Positions 1 to 8,254 of a DNA stretch of 64,000 nucleotides are shown in pieces (position 1 is the stretch's first letter; each line of letters starts with the position of its first letter). Position numbers and translations under genes: made by a program. The stretch is from Caulobacter sp. (GTDB taxonomy: Bacteria; Pseudomonadota; Alphaproteobacteria; Caulobacterales; Caulobacteraceae): assembly GCA_028291055.1 (NCBI GenBank), contig JAQGIP010000040.1, positions 1-64,000 of the forward strand, written 5' to 3'. The notes beneath the pieces were generated by a model. The model was not told the DNA's origin, searched no databases, and saw only the letters and a list, made by a program, of their open reading frames with translations.

Positions 1-1120
1 TGTCGAACAACGCATCTTCACGAGACGTGTTCTTGTCGACGCGGAGCGCATTGCGGATATAGGCGCCGACCGTGATGTGGTCGATGTCGAGCACGTCGAT
101 GGTGGTGAAGCCCAGGTCGGCGAGCGCCTGGATCGAGGTGGCGTCGAGCTCGTCGCCGGCCTCGGCATAGATCTCGCCGGTCTCGGCATTGACCTCGTCG
201 CGCGCCAGGTAGCGGCCGACCAGGGCGTCGGCGGCGAGCAGCAGGGTCTTGACCCCATTGTCGGCGAACTTCTTGGCCGCGCGGGCCGAGATCTTGTGGC
301 CGGCGGGAGCGATCTCCTCGCCGGTGTCGGCGTCGATCAGGGCGAATTCCGGCTTTACGCCGCGCCAGCGCTCGGGCTTGTAGGTGGTGGCCCAGCCGTT
401 CTCGCGCTTCTCGAAGGGGACGACGTCATAGAAGGTGGTGAGGATCTCTTCCCCATCCATGCCCAGCGCCATCAGGAAGGTGGTCGCCGGCAGCTTGCGG
501 CGGCGGTCGATGCGCACATAGACGATGTCCTTGGCGTCGAACTCGAAGTCGAGCCAGGAGCCGCGGTACGGAATGACGCGGGCGGCGAAGAGCAGCTTGC
601 CCGAGGCGTGGGTCTTGCCCTTGTCGTGGTCGAAGAAGACGCCGGGCGAGCGGTGCATCTGCGAGACGATCACCCGCTCGGTGCCGTTGACGATGAAGGT
701 GCCCTTCTCCGTCATCAGCGGGATGTCACCCATGTAGACGTCCTGCTCCTTGATATCTTTCACGGAGCGGGCGCCGGTCTCTTCGTCGGATTCAAAGACG
801 ATGAGGCGCAGCTTGACCTTCAGCGGCGCGGCATAGGTCATGTCGCGCTGGATGCATTCCTCGACGTCGTACTTGGGCTCTTCGAACTCGTACGAAACGT
901 ATTCGAGAACGGCGCGTTCGTTGAAGTCCTTGATCGGGAAGACGGACTTGAAGACCGCTTCGATCCCCTCGTCCTTGCGCTCGCCCGAGCGCACTTCGCG
1001 CTGCAGGAACTGTTCGTAGGAGGAGCGTTGAACCTCGATCAGGTTCGGCATCTGGACGGCTTCGAGGATACGGCCGAACGAGTGGCGGATCCGCTTCTTA
1101 CCGGTGAAGGACTGAGCCAT
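1..1120 (-). CDS. rpoB: RNA polymerase beta subunit, N-terminal part (runs off window)
   Basis: The beta subunit is the large catalytic-core half of RNA polymerase. About 373 codons from the start codon are present and the gene continues past the left edge. The product opens [18 protein letters not shown] and contains hallmark beta-subunit stretches such as [57 protein letters not shown] and [12 protein letters not shown], which belong to the protrusion and lobe regions. The frame is open throughout. It lies downstream of rplJ-rplL on the same strand as in most bacteria, but a VOC-fold gene and a palindromic repeat separate it from rplL. An intrinsic terminator follows rplL, so rpoB must be reached by read-through or have its own promoter in the roughly 480-base gap upstream. 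Confidence 0.97.
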   Translation of the reverse strand, partial: MAQSFTGKKRIRHSFGRILEAVQMPNLIEVQRSSYEQFLQREVRSGERKDEGIEAVFKSVFPIKDFNERAVLEYVSYEFEEPKYDVEECIQRDMTYAAPLKVKLRLIVFESDEETGARSVKDIKEQDVYMGDIPLMTEKGTFIVNGTERVIVSQMHRSPGVFFDHDKGKTHASGKLLFAARVIPYRGSWLDFEFDAKDIVYVRIDRRRKLPATTFLMALGMDGEEILTTFYDVVPFEKRENGWATTYKPERWRGVKPEFALIDADTGEEIAPAGHKISARAAKKFADNGVKTLLLAADALVGRYLARDEVNAETGEIYAEAGDELDATSIQALADLGFTTIDVLDIDHITVGAYIRNALRVDKNTSREDALFD

Positions 1121-1394
1121 TTATGTTCCCTGTGGCGCGCGGGAGAGTCCGCGCGCAGTTTGTCCTTGCGTCCACCCTCGGGCCCTTGCGGGACCAGGAC
1201 GCCGACAGTCGCCTCCGGGTAACGGAGGCGCCCCTTCGCAGTGGTCGGAGGGCCGACGGACCACGCCTCGGGGCTTCGCGCGCAAGAATATGCGTCTCGA
1301 ACCAACGAAATTTTCGCGAGACAGGCGAGATAAGCGATCCGAGGCCATAAGGGAAGCCCTCGGTAAGAATTATTTCATACGCGGCGCTCGGCGT

Positions 1395-1594
1395 GATCTC
1401 TTTCCCTCCCCCGATCGGGGGAGGGGGACGAGGCGAACCCGAGGCGGGTGGGCGGGCGCCCTCTAAACTCGATAGGTCGGCGCTGACTGAATTGGGCCGT
1501 CGCTTCCCGCGCGCCGCTTAACGGACGCCCGCCCACCCGGTCTTCGCTGCGCTGCGACCACCCTCCCCCAATCGGGGGAGGGAAAGAGGAAGAT
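1395..1594. repeat. Intergenic inverted-repeat element, family A
   Basis: The gap between rpoB and the VOC gene holds a roughly 200-base element with nested inverted repeats. Each end carries a self-complementary core, CCCTCCCCCgATCGGGGGAGGG at the left (near 1404-1425) and the same with one base changed at the right (near 1560-1582), flanked by matching TTTCC/GGAAA. Inside, GGCGGGTGGGCGGGCG (about 1443-1458) is complementary to CGCCCGCCCACCC (about 1524-1536). The whole can fold into one long hairpin. It encodes nothing convincing. It ends about 10 bases from the stop codon of the VOC gene. I read it as a small dispersed palindromic element; its mobility is not shown. Confidence 0.7.
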
Positions 1595-1602
1595 CGCCTG
1601 GA

Positions 1603-2085
1603 TCAGGCGGCCTTGGGCGGACCCTTCGCCAGCATGGCGCGCCAGGCTTGCGGCGTGGCGGCGGCCAGGTATTCGGCCTGCATCTCGGGGGTGAGCACCT
1701 CGATCATGAAGCGGTTCTCGACCCAGAATTCGATGACGCCGAAGACGCCGCCGCGCTTGCGGTATTTGGAGATCCAGCCTTCGCGCGCGGCGATGGCGTG
1801 GACCTCGACTTCCGAGAGCGCGGTGCCGACGGCGGCATGGGTGGCCACGAAGGGCGCGGGATTGTCGTTCATCACCGCGACGGAGTCGGCGTCGCCCTCG
1901 GCCGGGGTCAGCTCGGCGCCCAGGGGATAGACCTCGACGCCGGTGCCGTGGTCGTCGCCGGCCATGGCCATCCAGGAGCCGACCGCCACGGGCGGAAACG
2001 GCTGGGCCTCGCCGCCGAGGATGACGGCGATCACGCCGGCCACATGTTTCGGGTCGCGCGCGGCGAAGGAGAAGTGGTGGATCAT
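1603..2085 (-). CDS. VOC (glyoxalase/dioxygenase-fold) family protein
   Basis: The 160-residue protein opens MIHHFSFAARDPKHVAGVIA and has a long central part and a C-terminal FWVENRFMIEVLTPEMQ, the layout of vicinal-oxygen-chelate proteins that carry the N-terminal His and C-terminal Glu metal ligands. No substrate can be named; no catalytic motif beyond the fold signature is clear. It sits between rplL and rpoB, both on its strand, an unusual place for a non-translation gene. A short inverted repeat TTGAG-N5-CTCAA (2087-2101) lies directly upstream of the start and could be an operator. The start was chosen because it is the first ATG that gives the complete fold. Confidence 0.75.
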   Translation of the reverse strand: MIHHFSFAARDPKHVAGVIAVILGGEAQPFPPVAVGSWMAMAGDDHGTGVEVYPLGAELTPAEGDADSVAVMNDNPAPFVATHAAVGTALSEVEVHAIAAREGWISKYRKRGGVFGVIEFWVENRFMIEVLTPEMQAEYLAAATPQAWRAMLAKGPPKAA

Positions 2086-2206
2086 TTTGAGTGACGCTCA
2101 ATCGTCTGCTTTGTTGTCGGGACAGCAATCGTAGAATTCCCGATAACGGCGTCACGTGAATCTTTGGACACCCTTGGTCCGCTAGAGAGCAGGATAAACA
2201 ATTTGT

Positions 2207-2240
2207 AAGAAAAAGGGCCCGTGGATCGCTCCACGGGCCC
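2207..2240 (-). terminator. Intrinsic terminator after rplJ-rplL
   Basis: Read on the minus strand, a GC-rich 10-bp stem (GGGCCCGTGG / CCACGGGCCC) with a six-base loop is followed at once by TTTTTCTT. It lies 33 bases beyond the rplL stop codon and is a textbook rho-independent terminator. It isolates rplJL from the VOC gene and rpoB, where read-through is expected in many bacteria. Confidence 0.9.
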
Positions 2241-2272
2241 CAAATTCCAACCGAGCGAACCCGGCCTTGGTC

Positions 2273-2653
2273 TTATTTGATGGTGATCGAAGCGCCGGCT
2301 TCTTCCAGCTTCTTCTTGATTTCTTCCGCTTCCTGCTTGGAAATGTTTTCCTTCACGTTCTGCGGCGCGCCTTCGACGAGGTCCTTGGCTTCTTTCAGGC
2401 CGAGGTCCGGACGCACGGTGCGGACTTCCTTGATCACGTTGATCTTCTTGTCGCCACCGGCGGTCAGGATCACGGTGAACTCGGTTTGCTCTTCGACTTC
2501 GACGGCGGCGGCGGCGGGGCCGGCGGCAGCGGCGGCAGCCACGGGAGCGGCGGCGGAGACGCCCCACTTTTCTTCAAGCAGCTTGGACAGTTCAGCGGCT
2601 TCCAGGACGGTCAGGGCCGACAGGTCGTCGACGATCTTTTCGAGTTTGGACAT
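2273..2653 (-). CDS. rplL: 50S ribosomal protein L7/L12
   Basis: L7/L12 forms the flexible stalk of the large ribosomal subunit and recruits translation GTPases. The 126-residue acidic protein has the N-terminal dimerization domain ([20 protein letters not shown]), an Ala-rich hinge around residues 33-52, and the C-terminal domain with [13 protein letters not shown] and the closing [10 protein letters not shown]. Length and order match the family. It follows rplJ by 48 bases and is followed by a strong terminator. Confidence 0.98.
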   Translation of the reverse strand: MSKLEKIVDDLSALTVLEAAELSKLLEEKWGVSAAAPVAAAAAAGPAAAAVEVEEQTEFTVILTAGGDKKINVIKEVRTVRPDLGLKEAKDLVEGAPQNVKENISKQEAEEIKKKLEEAGASITIK

Positions 2654-2701
2654 TGGATGTTCCTAAGGGGTTCGGATTTGGGGTTGTTGCGAAGATGACT
2701 G

Positions 2702-3217
2702 TTAGGCGGCGTCTTTGGCGGCATAGGCGCCGATGACGCGCGCGAGCTGACCGGCCGGCGCCGCCAGAATACCCGCCACCTTGGTGGCCGGCGCCTGGAT
2801 GAGGCCGATGATCTTGCCGCGCAGCTGATCCAGGGACGGCAGGGTCGCGAGCGCGCTCACGGCCGACTTGTCCAGGACGTCCTTGCCCATCAGGCCGCCG
2901 ATGACGACGAATTTCTCGTTGTCCTTGGCGTACTGGGTGGCGACCTTGGCGGCGGAAACGGGATCCGGCGCATAGGCGATGGCGACAGGGCCGGTGAAGA
3001 GGGCGTCGCCCGCCTCGCCGACCGAACCGTCCAGGGCCTTCTGAGCCAGGGTGTTCTTCACCACCTGAAGCTTGGCGCCTTCCTTACGGAGGCGGCCACG
3101 CAGGTCAGTCATTTCCGCAACGGTCAGACCCAGGTTGTGGGTCACGACCACGGCGCCGGCGTCGGCAAAGACGCCCTTGAGCGTCTCGATCGCCACCTGC
3201 TTTTGAGCGCGGTCCAT
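2702..3217 (-). CDS. rplJ: 50S ribosomal protein L10
   Basis: L10 is the base of the ribosomal stalk, holding L7/L12 dimers on 23S rRNA. The 171-residue protein opens MDRAQKQVAIETLKGVF and has the family stretches VVVTHNLGLTVAEMTDLR, LQVVKNTLAQKAL and GPVAIAYA, with a C-terminal helix for L7/L12 binding. An AGGAG ribosome-binding site precedes the ATG. In many bacteria L10 represses its own operon through a leader RNA, and a structured, gene-free region lies upstream here. Unlike the usual order, rplA is not directly upstream: about 4.3 kb of accessory genes intervene. Confidence 0.98.
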   Translation of the reverse strand: MDRAQKQVAIETLKGVFADAGAVVVTHNLGLTVAEMTDLRGRLRKEGAKLQVVKNTLAQKALDGSVGEAGDALFTGPVAIAYAPDPVSAAKVATQYAKDNEKFVVIGGLMGKDVLDKSAVSALATLPSLDQLRGKIIGLIQAPATKVAGILAAPAGQLARVIGAYAAKDAA

Positions 3218-3480
3218 TGCGGTCTCCTAATCATCACGGCGGCCGGACCATCCGGACGCCGAAACCGATCGGCGACGCGCAGGGGTTTCCCCCGTCACGG
3301 CGACGGCCGGCCTACTCAAACTGTCCGAAGGAAGCATCCGCCTCGGGCTCCACGCATGGCGCGGCCCGGTACGTCTCGCATCCCCGTCTCCCAACGGCGA
3401 GGAAGGGCTCTTCCTCGATTATCGCCCGGGTGACCCCCGCGCTCCGTAGTTCTCGGACAGGTCGCCGTCAGGCAGAGCCC
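3218..3480 (-). promoter_or_regulatory. rplJ upstream region, possible L10 autoregulatory leader
   Basis: The stretch between the TonB-like gene (start 4222, stop 3554) and rplJ has no credible gene. On the minus strand it has strong local hairpins, for example GAGGAAGAGCCCTTCCTC (about 3402-3419) and paired GCCGGCCGTCGCCGTGACGG near 3290-3315, before the AGGAG ribosome-binding site. Position and structure fit an L10-L7/L12 leader, which is known for this operon across bacteria. I cannot align it to the leader consensus by eye, so the assignment is an inference. Because rplJ is cut off from rplKA, the operon's promoter must also lie in or near this stretch. Confidence 0.45.
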
Positions 3481-3553
3481 GGCGGCGGAAGTGGGGGCGT
3501 ATAGAGGAAGCGCGGGAGGAATTCAAGGCGGGGGCCGGCGCAAGTGGCGGCGC

Positions 3554-4222
3554 TCAAAAGACACGGCGCTTTATGGTCGTCATGAAATTGGCGGCGGGAT
3601 GTTTCGCGCAGTCTTCAAACGTTGCCTGGAATATAGCCTCGTAATTTTTCAGACGACCATCGACTCGGTCGGCGTTCGGAAATCCGGGCATGAGCGAGAC
3701 GCCCCAGAAGGCGCCAAGCGTCAGCTCGTAAATATGCATCTCGCTGCGCTTATGACCGGGGAAGGTTAGATCAAACCAGCGCACGTCCGCTGCAAAGTCC
3801 GCACATGTCTTCTTGTTGATAGCGCGTGCGGGATCGTCGAAAGAGTCTTTGTAAAACGCATAAGGCATGGCGATGCGCGTATCCTTTGGGACACCTCGCT
3901 CATCAAGCCCGGGGTTGAATTTCCACTGGCTAAAGGCCCCCAACGCCGCCTGGTCCAGTTCTTTCGAGCCAGAGGATACCTTCACGGCCGGCGAGGTCAG
4001 GGTTCCGCCAGCCAGGACAACGCCGCTCAGGATTACAACCCCCTGGTGACCGGCAGCACGGGCCTCCTCCGGATACTCGGCCTCGACACTCGAGATCAAA
4101 ACGACGCGCGCAGCCTTGGATGGCGCCGCGGAAGTGACTGGAGCGGAATCGGCGCCCGACGTCTGACCAAGGGCGGCCGTGCAGGCCAGCGCCATGGCCA
4201 GCGACAGAAGGATGGTCCGCAT
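3554..4222 (-). CDS. Exported TonB C-terminal domain protein
   Basis: The 222-residue product begins with a signal peptide (MRTILLSLAMALACTAALGQ) and then a TonB-like C-terminal fold: VEAEYPEEARAAGHQGVVIL, then a LDQAALGAFSQWKFNPG segment, the YPxxARxxGxxGxV ... A..W.F.P pattern of TonB family proteins. It lacks the N-terminal membrane anchor and Pro-rich linker of a true energy-transducing TonB, and has about 90 further residues of unknown role. It is therefore more likely a periplasmic TonB-C-like protein than a transducer. It lies in the accessory block that splits the ribosomal protein cluster and has slightly lower GC than its neighbours. Confidence 0.7.
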   Translation of the reverse strand: MRTILLSLAMALACTAALGQTSGADSAPVTSAAPSKAARVVLISSVEAEYPEEARAAGHQGVVILSGVVLAGGTLTSPAVKVSSGSKELDQAALGAFSQWKFNPGLDERGVPKDTRIAMPYAFYKDSFDDPARAINKKTCADFAADVRWFDLTFPGHKRSEMHIYELTLGAFWGVSLMPGFPNADRVDGRLKNYEAIFQATFEDCAKHPAANFMTTIKRRVF

Positions 4223-4311
4223 GCTTCACCCGACTGCGTATCGACCCGGCAACCCTACAGTTCAGCTCATGAATGGCAAGCGCAGGGAGGCATGGGCCTT
4301 CGTGCTGCACG

Positions 4312-4516
4312 TCACACCATAGGCCTCGGCGTAGGGGCGGTTGAATCAGGCGGACAGGCCATCGACCAAATCCAGGTTCGGCGGCCAGGACACCGTCAGG
4401 CCCAGGCCGTGGCGGTGACGGCGGCCTCTTAGTCGAACCCTTGCGGCTTGGACAGAGCGGCCAAATGACGGCGCGCGGCCTTCAGCGCCCGGCGGTCATG
4501 GCGCAGGAAGGCGAGG
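4312..4516 (-). pseudogene. Decayed partial copy of the 3' end of the neighbouring exported-protein gene
   Basis: This stretch is clearly related to the last roughly 230 bases of the gene at 4820-5494. The translated fragment LAFLRHDRRALKAARRHLAALSKPQGFD matches LAFLRHDRRALKAARRRLAALPKPDGFD of the intact gene, and DNA similarity continues past it through the blocks coding for the CFDRPYAEAYG region. A TAA stop at 4429-4431 interrupts the frame right after GFD, and there is no start or signal peptide. I read it as a relic of a tandem duplication. The gap from 4223 to 4311 shows nothing else. Confidence 0.75.
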
Positions 4517-4543
4517 CTCGCAAATGGCCTCTGCCGGCCTCGC

Positions 4544-4774
4544 TTAGAGCGCCCGGTCGGTGATCCGCATGTGGGCGTCGGTGAGGTGGAACCCGTGGGC
4601 CTCGATGTCGTCCAGGCACTCGGTGACATCTACCCCGGGCTGGGCCACGCCCCGGGTCAACTCCAGGCTTTTGAACGTGACCCAATCGCCATAGCCCTCG
4701 GGCAGGCTAGCGCCGGCTTCATCGCCGCTGAACCCGAACACCCGGCCGTCCGCTCTGAACATATGAACCAGCAT
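4544..4774 (-). CDS. Small conserved-looking hypothetical protein
   Basis: The 76-residue protein begins MLVHMFRADGRVFGFSGDEAG and has a coherent, compact, acidic composition with no membrane segment. It contains WVTFKSLELTRG and a HLTDAHMRITDRAL end. I do not recognise a family. Its codon use is normal for the window and it has no overlapping better candidate. It lies between the decayed duplicate and the intact exported-protein gene, so it may have been part of the segment that was duplicated or inserted. Confidence 0.55.
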   Translation of the reverse strand: MLVHMFRADGRVFGFSGDEAGASLPEGYGDWVTFKSLELTRGVAQPGVDVTECLDDIEAHGFHLTDAHMRITDRAL

Positions 4775-4819
4775 GAGCCTTCTCCATCGTCGGCGTGAGG
4801 GTGGCTCATACCCCGATTG

Positions 4820-5494
4820 TCAGAGGAATTTCCAGCTTCGGTGGGCTAGGCGTGTAGTGCGCGTCGCGCCGGCCTTGTGACGGCAGGCGGCGCCGTAGGC
4901 CTCGGCGTAGGGCCGGTCGAAGCAGGCGGCCAAGCCATCGACCACATCCAGGTTCGGCGGCCAGGAGACCACCAAGCCCAGGCGTTTGGCGGTGGCAGCC
5001 GCCTCCCGATCGAACCCGTCCGGCTTGGGCAGGGCCGCCAGGCGCCGCCGCGCGGCCTTCAGCGCCCGGCGGTCGTGGCGCAGGAAGGCCAGGGTGGCGT
5101 CGGCGTAGAGGCTGTTGACCTGATCGGCGTCGCCCGCGCGGGAGATGGTGATCAGAGTGATGGCGTCGGGAATGTCGCCGACCATGGCCCGCAGCTGGCC
5201 CTCGTGCCAGGCCAGCAGGCGGCTCTCGCCCGACGACAGGCGCGGGCTGTTTTCCACCCGGTAGGCGGCCAGCACCTCGGCCGCAGCCAGCTCGCAGCCC
5301 GGCCGGTCGGCCAGGGGCCGCCAGCCCTCGGCGAAGTCCTGGTCGAAGCGCTCGAAGGGCATGGCCAGCATGGCCGCGCGGTCATAGCCGCAGGCGCGCG
5401 GCAGGGGTGCATCGGGCGTGATGTCGCGCGCCGAGGCCGACGTGGCCGCCAGCGCACTCAATGCCAGCGCCAGGCTCAGGCCTTTCCAGTGCAT
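4820..5494 (-). CDS. Exported hypothetical protein
   Basis: The start at 5494 is preferred over an upstream in-frame start because it is preceded by GGGAGGGAG and gives a clean signal peptide (MHWKGLSLALALSALAATSASA) followed by a mature protein of about 200 residues. The mature part has paired cysteines (ACGYDRA, PGCELAAAEV, AACFDRPYAEAYGAACRHK), which suggest disulfides in the periplasm. No enzyme motif is visible and I do not recognise the family. A decayed copy of its 3' end lies downstream at 4312-4516, which indicates local tandem duplication. Confidence 0.7.
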   Translation of the reverse strand: MHWKGLSLALALSALAATSASARDITPDAPLPRACGYDRAAMLAMPFERFDQDFAEGWRPLADRPGCELAAAEVLAAYRVENSPRLSSGESRLLAWHEGQLRAMVGDIPDAITLITISRAGDADQVNSLYADATLAFLRHDRRALKAARRRLAALPKPDGFDREAAATAKRLGLVVSWPPNLDVVDGLAACFDRPYAEAYGAACRHKAGATRTTRLAHRSWKFL

Positions 5495-5661
5495 CGCTCC
5501 CTCCCCGCATATCGATCGACGCGGGCACCATCGCCCCAGACCTTGGCGCAAGCGTGGCCATCAAGTGTCAGGACTGGGAGGCCGGGAACGGCGTTCGGCG
5601 ATCCCGGGGCTGGCCAGCCCGGACGCGCACGGTAAGGTGGATTTTCGGGGAGGAATTATCC

Positions 5662-6189
5662 ATGCGCGCGACCACCATCCGTCTGAGCCTGGTCCTGGCA
5701 GCCACCGTCCTCATGGGCGCGGCGGGCGCCCTGGCGGCCGACAGGAAGAGCGCGGAGGGCGGTGCGATGCGCCGGCTGGAGCTGGCGCGGCAATATCTGG
5801 CGGCCAGCCACAAGGCCGATGACCTGATCAACAGCTATCCGGAGATGGTGCGGCTGTCGAAGTCGGCCTGCAAGACCGACGCCTGCACCCTGGCCCTGGT
5901 GGCGGCGGTGAAGCAGGCGACGGCGGAGGCCGCCCCGGCCTATTTCGAGGGCATAGCGCGCATCTGGGCCGACACCTTCACCGAGAAGGAGCTGAAGGAT
6001 TCGCTGGCCTTCGTGAGCAGCCCGTCCGGCCAGGCGATGATCGCCAAGGCGCCCCTGCTGATCCCCGGCGAATCGGCGCTGTCGGTGCATATGCAGGAGC
6101 AGGTGTGGGAGCGGGCGGGCGCCTATTTCTGCAAGGCCCAGCCGGCGGAGTGCCAGTCCTTCACCGCCAAGACTCAGTCGGAGTCCTGA
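5662..6189 (+). CDS. Exported DUF2059-like protein
   Basis: A GGGGAGGA ribosome-binding site (5647-5654) fixes the start. The 175-residue protein has a signal peptide (MRATTIRLSLVLAATVLMGAAG) and then a helical region: LARQYLAASHKADDLINSY, a middle part, and ADTFTEKELKDSLAFVSSPSGQAMIAK. The F-T-E-x-E-L-x-x-x-x-x-F-x-x-S-P-x-G-x-A pattern is characteristic of DUF2059 proteins, whose function is not established. It is followed by another gene only five bases later, so the two are probably co-transcribed. Confidence 0.75.
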   Translation: MRATTIRLSLVLAATVLMGAAGALAADRKSAEGGAMRRLELARQYLAASHKADDLINSYPEMVRLSKSACKTDACTLALVAAVKQATAEAAPAYFEGIARIWADTFTEKELKDSLAFVSSPSGQAMIAKAPLLIPGESALSVHMQEQVWERAGAYFCKAQPAECQSFTAKTQSES

Positions 6190-6194
6190 AGCCC

Positions 6195-6917
6195 GTGGGC
6201 CTGTTCGGCTTCGGCAGGAAGAAGACCCCGCCTCCTTCTCCTGCCCCGCCCGGCGGCGGCATGACGGTTCGCGAGGCGCTGGCCGGAATGCTGGAAAACG
6301 CCATGAAGGACTGCGAGGGCCGCATCCGGGTGGAGGACCTGCTGAGCGCGGCGGCCGCCGTCACCGGCGAGGCGGCGATCCGGGCGGTGGGTGAATTCGA
6401 TGCGGATGCCCACGACTTCGCGCCGGGCCAGGCGGTGATGTCCGACGCCATCAACAACCTGCTTTGCGGGGACCGTAGCGACTGGGACGATGTGCCGCCG
6501 GGCAGCCTGTTCGGGATCATCCGCAAGGGCGCGCTGGCCGCCGGCTATGGACCGGCAGACTTCCCCGACGTGGGCGAGACGATCGGCATCTATGCGGCCG
6601 GCATCGGCCGGGGCGACGACCCCCAGGCCATCTGGGGCCGCCCGGCGCTGAGCGTGCCCGTGGTCAATGAGCCGCGCGAGCAGCCGCTGCGCCATGCCTA
6701 TGAGCTGCGTGAACGGGTGCGGGTCTTCTTCAAGGCCCAGGATATCGCGGTCGCCGACCAGCCGGTGATCCTGGCCCAGGCCCTGGCTGTCGTCCTGGGA
6801 CATGTGCGCCAGGCCATCGATCCGGGCGTGGCCATCCGGCTAACGCTGGAGACGCTGAACGGGATGGCCAAGATGGCGCCGATGACGGCCAAGCACCTGG
6901 AGGCGGGCGGAGCCTGA
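6195..6917 (+). CDS. Hypothetical protein
   Basis: I place the start at a GTG five bases after the preceding stop, giving MGLFGFGRKKTPP; a longer frame upstream would run through the preceding gene out of frame. The 240-residue soluble protein has a basic, Pro-rich start, then helical segments (MTVREALAGMLENAMKD) and a C-terminal AIRLTLETLNGMAKMAPMTAKHL. It has no signal peptide, membrane segment or recognisable catalytic motif. The N-terminal GLFGFGRKK/P-rich style is common in hypothetical proteins of this group. Its tight spacing suggests co-transcription with the DUF2059-like gene. Confidence 0.65.
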   Translation: MGLFGFGRKKTPPPSPAPPGGGMTVREALAGMLENAMKDCEGRIRVEDLLSAAAAVTGEAAIRAVGEFDADAHDFAPGQAVMSDAINNLLCGDRSDWDDVPPGSLFGIIRKGALAAGYGPADFPDVGETIGIYAAGIGRGDDPQAIWGRPALSVPVVNEPREQPLRHAYELRERVRVFFKAQDIAVADQPVILAQALAVVLGHVRQAIDPGVAIRLTLETLNGMAKMAPMTAKHLEAGGA

Positions 6918-6953
6918 GATGCGCGAAACCGGGATTTGGGCTAGGATGACGCC

Positions 6954-7217
6954 ATGAACGCGCCCCTGGCCATCACCCTCGACGACGAGCACCGCGCGCA
7001 GCTTGAGGCCCTCGCGGCTGAGCGGAGCATGAGCGCGGCTGATTTGGCGGCGAAGGCTGTGGCGGACTTCGTGGAGGAAGACGCGGCCTGGGTAGCGGCG
7101 GTGAAGGAGGGGCTGGCCTCTCTGGATCGCGGCGAGGGACGCTCCCTTGAAGAGGTCGATGCCGACATGCGCGCCTACATCACGCGACGTATGCGCGAGG
7201 TCGAAGAAAAGGCGTGA
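6954..7217 (+). CDS. Antitoxin of a ParD/ParE-like pair
   Basis: The 87-residue protein has an N-terminal ribbon-helix-helix-like region (MNAPLAITLDDEHRAQLEAL, then SMSAADLAAKAVADFV), as in CopG/ParD antitoxins that bind their own operator and neutralise the toxin through the acidic C-terminal tail. It overlaps the downstream RelE/ParE-fold gene by four bases (GTGA), the usual antitoxin-first arrangement. The pair stands in the accessory block that divides the ribosomal-protein cluster. Confidence 0.85.
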   Translation: MNAPLAITLDDEHRAQLEALAAERSMSAADLAAKAVADFVEEDAAWVAAVKEGLASLDRGEGRSLEEVDADMRAYITRRMREVEEKA

Positions 7218-7495
7218 AGGTCCGCTTTTCGCCGGAAGCCGACGCCGACCTGCTAGGCGCCTTCGAGTATATCGTCGCCGACAGTCCGAGGGCTGCCGGA
7301 GACATCGCGATCCGCATTCTGGATGCGGTCGCCACGTTACGCGATACGCCGTTCAAGGGCCGACCGGGGCGCGTTGCCGGCACGCGCGAACTGGTCGTTC
7401 CGCGCACGCCCTACGTCGTCATGTACCGCGTCCAGGCCGACGAAATCGGTATTGTCCGGATTATGCACGGCCGGCAGGACTGGCCAGTACAGTAG
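7214..7495 (+). CDS. ParE/RelE-fold toxin
   Basis: The product of 93 residues starts at a GTG that overlaps the antitoxin's stop. It shows the ParE pattern: KVRFSPEADADLLGAFEYI at the start, a middle GRPGRVAGTRELVV, then TPYVVMYRVQADEIGIVRI and the terminal HGRQDWP. This corresponds to the ParE consensus with a helix-rich start, the R-x-L/V-V strand, the Y-R-V strand and the final H-x-R-q-W. ParE toxins act on DNA gyrase and RelE toxins on mRNA; which applies here cannot be told from sequence alone. Confidence 0.88.
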   Translation: MKVRFSPEADADLLGAFEYIVADSPRAAGDIAIRILDAVATLRDTPFKGRPGRVAGTRELVVPRTPYVVMYRVQADEIGIVRIMHGRQDWPVQ

Positions 7496-7506
7496 GGCCC
7501 GGATAC

Positions 7507-7534
7507 GAAAAAGGCGGAGCCGAAGCCCCGCCTT
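7507..7534 (-). terminator. Intrinsic terminator after rplA
   Basis: On the minus strand AAGGCGG pairs with CCGCCTT across a GGCTTCGGCT loop region, followed by TTTTTC. It lies about 30 bases past the rplA stop and closes the secE-nusG-rplK-rplA unit. The stem may also serve the convergent toxin gene, though no T run follows on the plus strand. Confidence 0.85.
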
Positions 7535-7562
7535 GAACGCTGTGCCGATGAGAGCGGAGGGA

Positions 7563-8252
7563 CTAGGCCCCGACGCTGTTCAGGTCGACGCGGAAGCCGG
7601 GGCCCATCGTGGACGACAGGCTGACCTTCTTCACATAGATGCCCTTGGCGCCGGCCGGCTTGGCCTTGACCAGAGCGTCGACCAGGGCCTTGACGTTGGC
7701 CAGCAGGGCTTCGTCGGTGAAGCTGGCCTTGCCGATGCCGGCATGCACGATGCCGGCCTTTTCGACGCGGAACTCGATGGAGCCGCCCTTGGCGTCCTTC
7801 ACGGCTTGCGCCACGTTGGGCGTCACGGTGCCGACACGCGGGTTGGGCATCAGGCCACGGGGGCCCAGCACCTTACCCAGACGGCCGACCAGGGCCATCA
7901 TGTCGGGCGTGGCGATCACGCGGTCGAAGTCCATGAAGCCGCCCTGGATGCGTTCCACCAGCTCTTCCGCGCCGACGATGTCGGCGCCGGCGGCGGTGGC
8001 TTCATCGGCCTTGGCGTCCTTGGCGATGACGGCGACGCGCACGTCGCGGCCGGTGCCCGAGGGAAGCGACACGACGCCACGGACCTGCTGGTCGGCGTGA
8101 CGGGGGTCGACGCCCAGGTTGACGGCGATTTCGATACCTTCGTCGAACTTGGCCTTGGCGTTGGCCTTCACGAGGGCGACGGCGGCCTCGACCTTGTGGG
8201 TGGCCGTGCGGTCACCGGTCCAGGCTTCGATACGTTTGGCTTGCTTGGGCAT
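7563..8252 (-). CDS. rplA: 50S ribosomal protein L1
   Basis: L1 forms the movable stalk at the E site of the large subunit and in many bacteria represses its own operon. The start at 8252 gives [13 protein letters not shown] and a 229-residue protein, the family length; it begins two bases after the rplK stop. Family stretches include [67 protein letters not shown] and a C-terminal [19 protein letters not shown] terminator follows. In the usual order rplJ would be next; here it is 4.3 kb away. Confidence 0.98.
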   Translation of the reverse strand: MPKQAKRIEAWTGDRTATHKVEAAVALVKANAKAKFDEGIEIAVNLGVDPRHADQQVRGVVSLPSGTGRDVRVAVIAKDAKADEATAAGADIVGAEELVERIQGGFMDFDRVIATPDMMALVGRLGKVLGPRGLMPNPRVGTVTPNVAQAVKDAKGGSIEFRVEKAGIVHAGIGKASFTDEALLANVKALVDALVKAKPAGAKGIYVKKVSLSSTMGPGFRVDLNSVGA

Positions 8253-8254
8253 GA

